Of a stretch of DNA of 64,000 nucleotides, positions 8,283-16,204 are shown piece by piece. The stretch covers positions 62,001-126,000 of the forward strand of contig JAJDXS010000075.1 of NCBI GenBank assembly GCA_022823145.1, read 5' to 3'. This DNA is from Gemmatimonadota bacterium. GTDB taxonomy: Bacteria > Gemmatimonadota > Gemmatimonadetes > Longimicrobiales > Gaopeijiaceae. The notes beneath the pieces were generated by a model. That model made no database searches, was not told the DNA's origin, and saw only the letters and a list, made by a program, of their open reading frames with translations. Each line of letters begins with the position of its first letter. The first letter of the stretch is position 1. The position numbers were made by a program, and so were the translations under genes.

Positions 8283-9422
8283 TTAGATCCAGCCCTTGTT
8301 GCGAAAGTCCCGCAAGGTCTCGCAGAAACGCCCCATGTCCTCGGGAAGCCCGAAGGAGAGGCGGTTCCAGTCCAGCTTCGGCGGAAAGTCCCGCCCCACC
8401 AGGAACCCCGCATCGGCCATCCGGTTCCGATATGTCGCCAGATCGCCGTTGATGCGGTGCATCAGGAAGTTGGCCTGCGTGGGCATCCGCTCGAGTCCCA
8501 ACTCGTCGAGAGTCGCTTCGACCATCTCGCGGGACCGGTGGTTCACCTCCCGGCTTTTCGCGATAAGCTGCTCGTCGCGGAAGGACGCTCCGGCCGCGGC
8601 GATAGCGATCTGGTTGATGTTGTTCCGGGATGCGAAGTCGGTCAGCCGAGCGGCCGTGTCCGGGTGTGCGATCCCGTAGCCCAGGCGCAGACCCGCCATG
8701 CCGTAGATCTTCGAGAAGGTCTTCACGACGACGACGTTGCGCTTCCTGTGGATCCAGGGCAGCGAACTCCACATCCGGTCGTCCTCCACGTACTCGATGT
8801 ACGCCTCGTCGGAGAGGAAGAAGACGTGCTCGGGGGCGTCGGCGATCCAGGCGTCGATCGACGCACTGGGCGTGACCGTGGCGGTCGGGTTGTTGGGGTT
8901 GCAGAGGTAGACCAGGGCGGGGTGCCCGGAACTCTCCGCAGCCTCGCGCATGCGGTCGAGGTCGTGCTCCTGGTTGGCCGTCAGCGGCACCTTGACCAGC
9001 TCGTAGGCCTCGGTGCGCTGGTAGTTGGTGACCGCCTCGTAGGTGGGATCCGCCATGACCAGCTTGGCACGCGGGGCGGCGTAGGCCTGAACCACCATCT
9101 GGAGAACCTCGGCCGAACCCGTGCCCACCACGACCTGGTTGTCGGCCACCTCGTGCGCCGCGGCCAGCTTGGTGACGAGTTCGGCCTGCTGGTCCGAAGG
9201 GTAGCGGTTCGCGATCGAGATGGCCTCGATCACGGCATCCCGGGCCGCCGGAGAGATCCCGAGCGGGTTCTCGTTGGAGTTCAGACGCACGGCACCGCTG
9301 CTGGTTCGCCTGCCCGGCGCACCCATGAGCGCCGAAACGGGGGTTGGCGAGACGCCCAGGGTTCCGGTCCCCGCGACCAGCCCCGAAACGGCCCCTGCCT
9401 TGATGAAGTCACGACGGTGCAT
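8283..9422 (-). CDS. Tat-exported PLP aminotransferase (class I/II, HisC-like)
   Basis: The 379-residue protein begins MHRRDFIKAGAVSGLVAG, a twin-arginine signal, so the folded PLP enzyme should be exported. The body is a fold-type I aminotransferase: RLNSNENPLG (substrate-binding N-terminus as in histidinol-phosphate aminotransferases), YLCNPNNPT (PLP-binding Asn), a SDEAY segment and KTFSKIYGMAGLRLGYG with the PLP lysine. GGAGG lies 8 bp before the ATG at 9422, which decides against the upstream in-frame ATG at 9446. Immediately downstream (17 bp) is a TonB receptor. HisC itself is cytosolic, so this is not a histidine biosynthesis gene; the exported member probably acts on an imported amine or amino acid. 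Substrate unknown. Confidence 0.85.
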   Translation of the reverse strand: MHRRDFIKAGAVSGLVAGTGTLGVSPTPVSALMGAPGRRTSSGAVRLNSNENPLGISPAARDAVIEAISIANRYPSDQQAELVTKLAAAHEVADNQVVVGTGSAEVLQMVVQAYAAPRAKLVMADPTYEAVTNYQRTEAYELVKVPLTANQEHDLDRMREAAESSGHPALVYLCNPNNPTATVTPSASIDAWIADAPEHVFFLSDEAYIEYVEDDRMWSSLPWIHRKRNVVVVKTFSKIYGMAGLRLGYGIAHPDTAARLTDFASRNNINQIAIAAAGASFRDEQLIAKSREVNHRSREMVEATLDELGLERMPTQANFLMHRINGDLATYRNRMADAGFLVGRDFPPKLDWNRLSFGLPEDMGRFCETLRDFRNKGWI

Positions 9423-9451
9423 GGCTGCTGCCTCCACGATGTGCACTTTTG

Positions 9452-9475
9452 TTGATTCAGTCGACTGTTTGTCAA
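9452..9475. promoter_or_regulatory. Palindrome near transcription start, possible operator
   Basis: CAGTCGACTG (9458-9467) is a perfect 10-bp palindrome flanked by TTGATT on the left and TTTGTCAA on the right, giving an imperfect 24-bp dyad. It falls at the expected start point of the promoter at 9479-9508, a normal repressor site position. Confidence 0.35.
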
Positions 9476-9478
9476 TTC

Positions 9479-9508
9479 ATTATGGCGACGGTACAACCTA
9501 CCGGACAA
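9479..9508 (-). promoter_or_regulatory. Candidate sigma-70-type promoter for aminotransferase-TonB operon
   Basis: On the minus strand TTGTCC (9508-9503) is followed after 18 bp by CATAAT (9484-9479). The aminotransferase ATG lies about 50 bp further down. Position and AT content fit; no experimental support. Confidence 0.4.
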
Positions 9509-9570
9509 CCGTTCGAGTGTCCTGCACGCCCATATTCGGGGCGTAATCGGCTTTTGTTCGGTGTTGACAC

Positions 9571-11245
9571 CTACTGCGACGCCAACAACGGGTCCATCTC
9601 GCCAGTCATTTCCCAGCGTGTGAGCACCGTCGGGATGACCCCCGCCGTGAAGAAGCCGTCGAAGAAGCGCTGGACGCTGAAGGCGGGGCCCTGCTGCAGC
9701 GCCCACTCGCCCATGAGCGCCTCGATCTCGACCTTGCCCGTCAGGTAGCTGGTGCCGTATCCGGGCTGTCGCAGGTAAAGGTGCTGTTCGTTGCGCACGA
9801 GGTCGGCGTCGGGGAGCCAGCCGCGCGGGGTCCAGGGTGGTGGCGTGGGCGACGGCCTCCTCCATGTCGAAGACGTTGCCGTGCAACTGGAGACCGCTGA
9901 GGGCGCGCGCGGCGCGCTGGGCGAGCAGGATCCAGACGAGCTCGCGCGACCTGGGTTTCCCCTCGAAGAGGCCCGCGTGCATCATCATCTCCTCCATGCC
10001 GGTGGCGAGCCCTTCGGAGCGCGCGTCCCAGATGTTGTAGAGGAGCGGCACGCGGCGTACGGAGCTCGGGTGCGGCGCCTCGCGCATGGTCGCGAGTTCG
10101 ATCCAGTGGTGGAGGTGCGTCCTCATGACGACGGGGTCGCGGTAGTTAACCTCACTGAAGAAGTTGCGGATCTGGCCGGGTTCCGCCGGAGTAAAGGCGC
10201 CGTTCCTGGCGCGGATCGCCGGGTCCATCCAGGGTTGGACCGTCTGGATCCGGCCGTCCTCGAGAAACGCCACGTACTCGGTCACGGCCTCGTTGAGCTG
10301 CCGGTCGTAGTCCGCCTCGGTCCGGATCCGTTCGAGCACGGGGAGGTCGCGGTTGCGATGCTCCTCGAGACGCAGCGACGCGTGGGCTCTGGCAAGCTCA
10401 CGCCGCATGAGCGTCACCTGTTCCTCCCAGGAGAAGGGCACCAGGTGGACGTTGTGCATGTACCACGTGTAGTTGTCGCTTCCGATTCCGGACGTGCCCG
10501 TCTTCGTGTCGGCCAGGCCTTCGATCCAGTCGTGGAATTCGTCGGTTGCGGCGCGTGCGTTGGCGATGGCCTGGTCGAGCGCCGCACTCGTGCCCGCGAC
10601 CTCCAACGCCAGGGCCTCCAGATAACGCGCCTGCGCCCGGAAGGAACGCAGCCCCGCGACCCACAGGTCGTACCCGTCGCCGGTGAGGTTGTCGCGGGCC
10701 CGGGACAGCAGTTCGGGGATGGCCCCGATCCTCTCCGCGAGTTCCGCGGCGTCCTCGGGCGACAGCGGGTAGTCGTAGGTCCACAGGTCGATCCAGCCGT
10801 CGATCGTGGGCCCTTCGTGCGCGGGCACGTCGCTCTCCGCGTCGTACACGCTGGCGTAGAAGGCCGGGTCGCGGGCCCAGGGACGGCGCACCCGGTGGTC
10901 GAAGTCGAGGCCGTTCATTTCGGCCCGCACCAGGTGCCAGTCGATCTGCTGGTAGACGGTCCACTCCGCCCGATTCAGCGCTTCAAGGCGCGCGCGCCAC
11001 TGGGGCAACCGGGCGTGCTGGGCAGCCATGGCGCCGATCGAGTAGTCGGGCACGCCGCGGATGTACTCGGGAGCGGCGAACTCGCGCCATTCCTGGAAGA
11101 GCGTCTCGAGATCCTCGTAGCTGCCGCCGACGGCCTCCGTGGGCTCATCGGCCGGCTGGCAGGCCGCTGCAATGGCCATGCACGCCGCAGCGCACCCCCG
11201 GAGCCGGGCCCGGGCCGCATCTGAACGACCTGTTCCGCGTTTCAT
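9571..11245 (-). pseudogene. DUF885 family lipoprotein, interrupted by a frameshift
   Basis: The N-terminal frame (start 11245) codes a lipoprotein signal (lipobox AAAC) and most of a DUF885 protein. At 9827-9830 the plus strand has GGGG (CCCC in the gene); with three C's instead of four, the reading becomes LDPRGWLPDADLVRNEQ and continues as LYLRQPGYGTSYLTGK to the stop at 9571, which is the expected DUF885 C-terminus. As sequenced, the first frame instead runs on into nonsense. DUF885 proteins are predicted zinc peptidase-like; the usual HEAxPGHH motif appears degenerate here (THLHHW). Upstream DinB-like gene ends 14 bp before the start. Either a genuine pseudogene or a single-base assembly error in a homopolymer; the rest of the gene is intact, which favours error or recent mutation. 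Confidence 0.8.
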
Positions 11246-11259
11246 CGTTGCCTCAACGG

Positions 11260-11853
11260 TCACATGGACCAGGGCGGCACCACTCCGTTGCTGCGCGCGT
11301 AGGCGATGGACTGGCCGAGGTGCTCGTGGCAGTGGGCCAGCGTGAAGGTCATGGCGCCGCGTACGCTGTTCGGTCCGAAGAGGTCCACGGCCTCTCCCCA
11401 GGCGTCGTCGCCGGTCGCCTCGATGCCAGCGGCCATGTAGTCGAACGAAGCGCCGAGCGCCTCGACCACGGTCGCCTTGTCGGTGATCGACTCGGCATCC
11501 TGACCGTACCAGGCGGCATCGGTCCCCTCGGGCGGTTCCGTTCCCATCACCGTCGAGACGAGACCGAAGTTCGCCGCGACGACGTGCATGTACACCTCGG
11601 ACACGGAGCGCACGCCCTCGGCAGGCCGCCAGCCGTAGTCGGACTCGGGCATCGCCTCGGCCAGACCGACGTATTTCTCGCGCAGGGTGGCCAGATCGTT
11701 GAGAAGTTCGGACTGAACGGTGGAGGAGGGAGCTTCGGCTTCCTCGGCGGCCATCTCGCCGGCCGGTTCGCCTTCGCCCATGTCCGCCGCCGGGGTGCAG
11801 GCCGCCAGGGGGACCAGCATTGCCATCACGGGCAGGAGGAATCGTGTTCTCAT
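11260..11853 (-). CDS. DinB-like lipoprotein
   Basis: The 197-residue product has a signal peptide with lipobox LAAC (Cys 19), an acidic linker rich in Ala/Glu, and a DinB/YfiT-type four-helix bundle: helices starting ELLNDLATLREKYVGLAEAMPESDYGWRP, VSEVYMHVVAANFGLVS and FTLAHCHEHLGQSIAYARSNG. The His in VYMHV and the HCHEH motif fit the metal-binding His triad of the DinB superfamily. An AAGGAG site lies 7 bp before the ATG. The downstream DUF885 gene starts 14 bp after its stop, suggesting a two-gene operon for exported hydrolase-like proteins. DinB-family members include thiol-dependent transferases; function here unknown. Confidence 0.82.
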   Translation of the reverse strand: MRTRFLLPVMAMLVPLAACTPAADMGEGEPAGEMAAEEAEAPSSTVQSELLNDLATLREKYVGLAEAMPESDYGWRPAEGVRSVSEVYMHVVAANFGLVSTVMGTEPPEGTDAAWYGQDAESITDKATVVEALGASFDYMAAGIEATGDDAWGEAVDLFGPNSVRGAMTFTLAHCHEHLGQSIAYARSNGVVPPWSM

Positions 11854-11915
11854 CGGGCATCTCCTTTTCAGGTCGTGTGATCGATACTCAATAGACCGTG
11901 CCGCACGGGATCGTG

Positions 11916-13115
11916 CTATGCCGCGCCGCTCCACCAGTGCGACGGCTTCAGACGCTCGCCGCGGCCGCCGACGCGGTCCAGCCACAGCGCAAGCCGCCTC
12001 AGCCGCGTGCCCGCCAGCCAGCGCCACACCCGGCTCCACCGCTGGCGGTAGTCCCGGTTGTAGGGGCAGACGCGCACGCAGATCGAGCAGTCGGTGTTCT
12101 GGTTGGCCCAGAACCGGAAGCACTTCTCGGCGTCCGTGGTCCATTTGCGAATACCCTGGATGTTCGACCGGTTGTGGACCAGGGTGGACGGCTCGCCGTC
12201 GGCGATTGCCCTGGCCGGGCAGCCCTGCGTGCAGGCGCGGCAGATGTCGCAGGTCTCCTTCACGCCGAACCGGACCGGCCGGTCGTGGGCGAGCGGCATG
12301 TCGGTGAAGACCTTGCCGAGACGGACGCGCGGCCCGTACTCGCGGGTGATGAGGAGGCCGTGGCGGCCGTATTCGCCCAGCCCCGCATTGATGGCCAGCG
12401 GGATTGCGAGTGCCGAGTCGTTCATGCTGGCCACCGCGCGATACCCGAGATTGGTGATGTACTGCGCGACCGCCAGCAGCACGATGGTGTCGCGGGAGTA
12501 GGTGGCCCCCGTGGCGGTCCCGCTCAGGGCGGAGGGCGCCGTCCGCAGGAGTTCCCGGTCCATCGACTGCGCGATCACGATGACGTTTTCGAGATCGGTG
12601 GAGATCTCCTGGGGTTTCTCGGTCTCGTTTTCGCGGCTGTAGGCGTGCGTGTACAGCCATCGTTCGTCGTTGCCCGTGATCCCCACCAGGTCCGCTCCCA
12701 GGGTCTTCGCGGCGTGCTTGATCTCGCGGGCCATGTCCTCCGGAGACGACACGGGCAACGTGGTGCCGGGACCCTCGCGTACGACGGTGTACGGATCCAG
12801 AAACCCCTCGCGGCGGTCGTCACCGTCACGCAGTTCCGCGAAGATGTCCGTCACATGCCAGGAAGCGTTGCGGAGCGCATAGTCGCGCTGTGTGAAGCCC
12901 TCGACGGCACGCCATGTCAGCTTCGGCGTGCGGTACGTCTCGTAGAACATGTCGGAGCGGTGCGTTCGCACGGCCGGGTCCCAGAACGAGCGGCAGAAGA
13001 TGTCGTCCTTCTGCGAGAAGCGCTCGAAATCGCGCCGGATATCGAAGCCGGCTTCCTCGTCCGGGACTGGGGAAGCTCGACCGCGGTCCGGACCGGGGGT
13101 GGGTGAATCGTCCAT
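11916..13115 (-). CDS. Reductive dehalogenase-like (RdhA/QueG superfamily) 4Fe-4S protein, cytosolic
   Basis: The 399-residue product has two 4Fe-4S motifs near the C-terminus: CDICRACTQGCP (Cys 289, 292, 295, 299) and Cys 332 with CSICVRVCP (343, 346, 350). The spacing EKCFRFW...CSICVRVCP and the preceding GLGEYGRHGLLITREYGPRVRLGKVFTD block match reductive dehalogenases rather than epoxyqueuosine reductase. Rdh enzymes use cobalamin to remove halide from organohalides. There is no Tat signal and no RdhB membrane anchor nearby, so it resembles the cytosolic, non-respiratory type. The ATG at 13115 is the only ATG near the start; a TTG at 13124 is possible. Cofactor and substrate are inferred from family; no corrinoid genes are present in the window. 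Confidence 0.72.
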   Translation of the reverse strand: MDDSPTPGPDRGRASPVPDEEAGFDIRRDFERFSQKDDIFCRSFWDPAVRTHRSDMFYETYRTPKLTWRAVEGFTQRDYALRNASWHVTDIFAELRDGDDRREGFLDPYTVVREGPGTTLPVSSPEDMAREIKHAAKTLGADLVGITGNDERWLYTHAYSRENETEKPQEISTDLENVIVIAQSMDRELLRTAPSALSGTATGATYSRDTIVLLAVAQYITNLGYRAVASMNDSALAIPLAINAGLGEYGRHGLLITREYGPRVRLGKVFTDMPLAHDRPVRFGVKETCDICRACTQGCPARAIADGEPSTLVHNRSNIQGIRKWTTDAEKCFRFWANQNTDCSICVRVCPYNRDYRQRWSRVWRWLAGTRLRRLALWLDRVGGRGERLKPSHWWSGAA

Positions 13116-13148
13116 CGGGCCCAATCTAGGTGCCGGGACCCCCGTGCG

Positions 13149-14966
13149 TCACGGGCCGCGGGAGGCCGTGGCAGGGGTGAGTTCCTCGCCCGGATTGATG
13201 AAGCGGTTCATCTCGATCCGGTACTGGCGGTCGTGCAGTTCCTTGTAGCGGCCGTCCAGCGCGATCAGTTCGGCGTGCGTGCCGCGCTCCACCACCTTGC
13301 CGTCTTCGATGACGAGGATCTGGTCGGCGCTGCGGATCGTGGAGAGGCGGTGGGCGATGACGAAGGTCGTGCGCCCGGTGCGCAACGTGCGCAGCCCCTC
13401 CTGGATCTGCGCCTCGCTTTCTGAGTCGAGGCTGGAGGTGGCTTCGTCGAGGACCAGGATGCGCGGATCGGCCAGGATGGCGCGGGCGATCGCCAGGCGC
13501 TGGCGCTGGCCGCCCGACACCTTGACGCCGCGCTCGCCGATGATCGTGTCGTAGCCTTCCGGGAAGGCGGTGACGAATTCGTGGCAGTGCGCGAGCCGGG
13601 CGGCATTCACCACCTCTTCACGCGTCGCGCCGGAGCGTCCGTAGCGGATGTTGTACTCGACGGTGTCGTCGAAGAGGAAGTTGTCCTGCAGGACCACGCC
13701 GACCTGGCGCCGGTAGTCCGCAAGGCGAATGCCGGCGAGGTCGCGCCCGTCCACCAGAACCCGTCCCGAGTCGGGCCGGTTGAACGAGAGCACGAGACTG
13801 GCCAGCGTGCTCTTTCCCGACCCTGACGACCCCACGAGCGCGGTGGTGGAACCCGGGGGCGCGTGAAGCGAGACGCCCTTGAGGACCGGAATCTCCTTCT
13901 CATAGGAGAACCACACGTCCTCGAAATCGATGTGTCCGTACGTGAGGCCCAGCGGCGCCTTGTCCGCGTCGGCGTCGATTTCGGTCGCCATCGTGCGTAT
14001 CTCGCGGATGCGGTCGAGGCCGGCGAACGCCTCGGTGATCTGCGTGCCGATCGACGCCATCTGCACGAGCGGGTTGATCATCCATCCGGTGAAGAGGACG
14101 TACATGATGAGGTCGCCGATGGTCATTTCACCCGCGAGGACCGACGAACCGCCCGCCACGATCATCATCGCGCCGATGGCGCCGATGACGACCGACGAGA
14201 ACGCCGTCACGGCCGAGACTCCGGTGACGGACCTGGCCACGTTGCGGAGGAGCCGGTGGGCGCCGCGCGCGAAGACCAGGTTCTCCTTGCGCTCGGACGT
14301 GTAGGCCTTGACGATCCGCACCCCCGAGAGGCTCTCGCCGAGCCTGCCCGTCACTTCGGCGTTGATCTTGCCGCGCTCGCGGAAGAGAGGCCGGAGGCGG
14401 CGGAACGCGAAGGCCATGGCGCCGCCGAAGACGAGCAGGACGCTGACCGTGTAGATCGTGAGCGACCAGTTGAGGAAGAGGAGGACGCATAGCGAAAGCG
14501 CCGCGGTGAGCAGGCCGCCGGTGAGCTGGACGAGACCCGTACCGACCAGGTTCCGGATGCCCTCCGCATCGGTCATGATGCGCGAGATGAGCACGCCGGA
14601 CCTGGTCGAGTCGAAGTAGTTGACGGGCAGGCGGGCGACGTGGGCCTGTACCGCCTTGCGCATTTCCGTGATCGCGCGCTGGGCCGCGACTCCCAGGATC
14701 TGCGACAGTGCGAACGAACTCCCGCCCTGCAGGAGCGCGGCCACCGCGACACCGATCGCGAGGGGGAGCAGGAGTTCCGTGCGTCCCTCGCCGAGCACGT
14801 CGTCGATGAGGAACTTGGAAGACGCCGGGATCGCCATGCCCGCCACGCGCCCGACCACCATGACGACGAGTCCGAACGCGATCCGCCGCCGGTAGCGCCA
14901 GATGATCTCGCGCGCCTCGCGCCACACGTTCGCCCGCTTGAGTCTGCTCTTTTCCTTGTCCGGCAT
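13149..14966 (-). CDS. ABC exporter, fused permease and ATPase (MsbA-like)
   Basis: The 605-residue protein has an N-terminal six-helix ABC transmembrane domain (first helix near residues 28-50) and a C-terminal ATPase with Walker A GSSGSGKST, signature VSGGQRQRLAIARA, Walker B ILVLDEATSS and switch His in FVIAHRLSTI. This is a homodimeric type IV exporter, half-transporter form, like MsbA (lipid A flippase) or multidrug exporters. It stands as a single gene: the RdhA-like gene ends 33 bp downstream and the TPR gene stops 145 bp upstream. Lipid A genes occur elsewhere in the window (Kdo transferase), but not adjacent, so I do not assign msbA. Confidence 0.93.
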   Translation of the reverse strand: MPDKEKSRLKRANVWREAREIIWRYRRRIAFGLVVMVVGRVAGMAIPASSKFLIDDVLGEGRTELLLPLAIGVAVAALLQGGSSFALSQILGVAAQRAITEMRKAVQAHVARLPVNYFDSTRSGVLISRIMTDAEGIRNLVGTGLVQLTGGLLTAALSLCVLLFLNWSLTIYTVSVLLVFGGAMAFAFRRLRPLFRERGKINAEVTGRLGESLSGVRIVKAYTSERKENLVFARGAHRLLRNVARSVTGVSAVTAFSSVVIGAIGAMMIVAGGSSVLAGEMTIGDLIMYVLFTGWMINPLVQMASIGTQITEAFAGLDRIREIRTMATEIDADADKAPLGLTYGHIDFEDVWFSYEKEIPVLKGVSLHAPPGSTTALVGSSGSGKSTLASLVLSFNRPDSGRVLVDGRDLAGIRLADYRRQVGVVLQDNFLFDDTVEYNIRYGRSGATREEVVNAARLAHCHEFVTAFPEGYDTIIGERGVKVSGGQRQRLAIARAILADPRILVLDEATSSLDSESEAQIQEGLRTLRTGRTTFVIAHRLSTIRSADQILVIEDGKVVERGTHAELIALDGRYKELHDRQYRIEMNRFINPGEELTPATASRGP

Positions 14967-15073
14967 TTCCCTGTCCCGCGCCTTCCCCTCCCCGGGTCGA
15001 TCGGCCGACCGTCACCTGACGGATCGCGCGTGAACGGTAGCGCGGAAGACGCCGGGGACCAAGCAGCGTTGGG

Positions 15074-15102
15074 GGGGGACCCCTGGCAGGGTGGGGTCCC
15101 CC
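15074..15102 (-). terminator. GC-rich hairpin after the TPR lipoprotein gene
   Basis: A perfect 10-bp stem (GGGGGACCCC at 15074-15083, GGGGTCCCCC at 15093-15102) with a 9-base loop lies 9 bp past the TPR stop. There is no T run, so termination would be weak or Rho-assisted. Confidence 0.45.
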
Positions 15103-15110
15103 GGCCGGTT

Positions 15111-15929
15111 TCACCGACGGCGCGCGACCGTGTCGGCGGCTTCGCCCGGGCACCCCCACAGCTCCTCCAGGTACGCCTGGGCGATCGCGTCGGTGTCGAC
15201 GCCGTCACCGATGCCCGCATTCGCGAGCGCGCTGCCCAGGTTGTTGAGGAAGGTCGCGTTGGTGGTGTCGAGGCGCACCGCGAGGGCCAGTGGGCCGACC
15301 GCTTCCTCGTGGTCGCCGTTCTCGGCCAACGCCCGGGCCAGCGTGCGTTTCGCCGGCACGTCGGCGGGGTCCAGTTCCTCGGCGATGCGGGCGTGTCCCT
15401 CCGCCGCGGCGGACTGGCCCAGTTCGATCAGGACCCGCGCGAGGTTCACCCTTCCCCTGACGTGGTCGGGATCGATCAGCACCGACTCCATCAGGTGGGC
15501 CTCGGCGAGATCGAGGTAGCCGCCCTTCCAGGCCGAGAGTCCCAGCATGTAGTGCCCCCGGGGATCGGTCGGCCGGCGTTCCACGTAGCGCCCGAACAGG
15601 TCGACCGCCTCGCCGTAGCGGCCCTCGAGGAAGGCGGCTTCGGCCTCGCCCCAGGTGACGGGGGGCTCCTCGGGCTCAAGGGGCAGGACGGAGGTCGCCG
15701 CGTAGGTGGCCGGTGCCATCGGGCCTGTCTCCACCGGTATCGCGGGCCGTGCCGTCGGGGCCTGGGCCGCTGCCATGCCGATCACCTCCGTCGAGCCGTC
15801 CGCGCGTTCCGCGGGGCGGTTCTCTCCACCGCACGCCGCGGCCAGCAGCAGCACGGCGAGCGCCAGTCCCGCCGCGATCCACCGCAACACCGTCTCCGAG
15901 CGGTTCCGTTCGATTCCTCTGCTTTCCAT
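15111..15929 (-). CDS. Tetratricopeptide-repeat lipoprotein
   Basis: The 272-residue product has a membrane-targeting N-terminus ending in a lipobox (LAAAC, Cys 33), a Pro/Ala-rich linker, and about five TPR-type helical hairpins (AEAAFLEGRYGEAVDLFGRYVERRPTDP, GHYMLGLSAWKGGYLDLAEAHLMESVLIDPDH, NLARVLIELGQSAAAEGHARIAEELDP). TPR lipoproteins usually serve as assembly scaffolds in the envelope. GGGAGG lies 5 bp before the ATG. It is the last gene read before the ABC exporter and follows the two-component operon by 275 bp, the longest gene-free stretch in the window, in which I see only weak promoter-like sequence. Confidence 0.85.
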   Translation of the reverse strand: MESRGIERNRSETVLRWIAAGLALAVLLLAAACGGENRPAERADGSTEVIGMAAAQAPTARPAIPVETGPMAPATYAATSVLPLEPEEPPVTWGEAEAAFLEGRYGEAVDLFGRYVERRPTDPRGHYMLGLSAWKGGYLDLAEAHLMESVLIDPDHVRGRVNLARVLIELGQSAAAEGHARIAEELDPADVPAKRTLARALAENGDHEEAVGPLALAVRLDTTNATFLNNLGSALANAGIGDGVDTDAIAQAYLEELWGCPGEAADTVARRR

Positions 15930-16204
15930 CGTGGCCTCCCAGCCTGGTGCCCCGGCGGCGCGGCGGGCCGATCCCGACCGCGCCGCGCGGGGCGATTGAA
16001 GTCGGCCGTGAGGGGTGGCAACCAGCAGGCCAGGGTGCGGGAGGAGCCCGGGAGATGGTATCTAAATCGCTGCCGTGCAGTGGATTGCCAGTAACGCGAA
16101 GAGTGCGGGGCCGTGGAGCGCTGCGCCGCGCTCGTGTCCCTCGGTACACAACGCAGTGCGGGGCGCGTGATCTGCGGTCCACACGCCTCGCGTGACCCGG
16201 ATTG

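Noticed and set aside
16085-16115. TGGCA...TGCA on the minus strand upstream of the TPR gene, resembling a sigma-54 promoter
   Set aside because: The distance between the GG and GC doublets is one base short of the strict sigma-54 spacing, despite the tempting presence of an NtrC-type gene next door.
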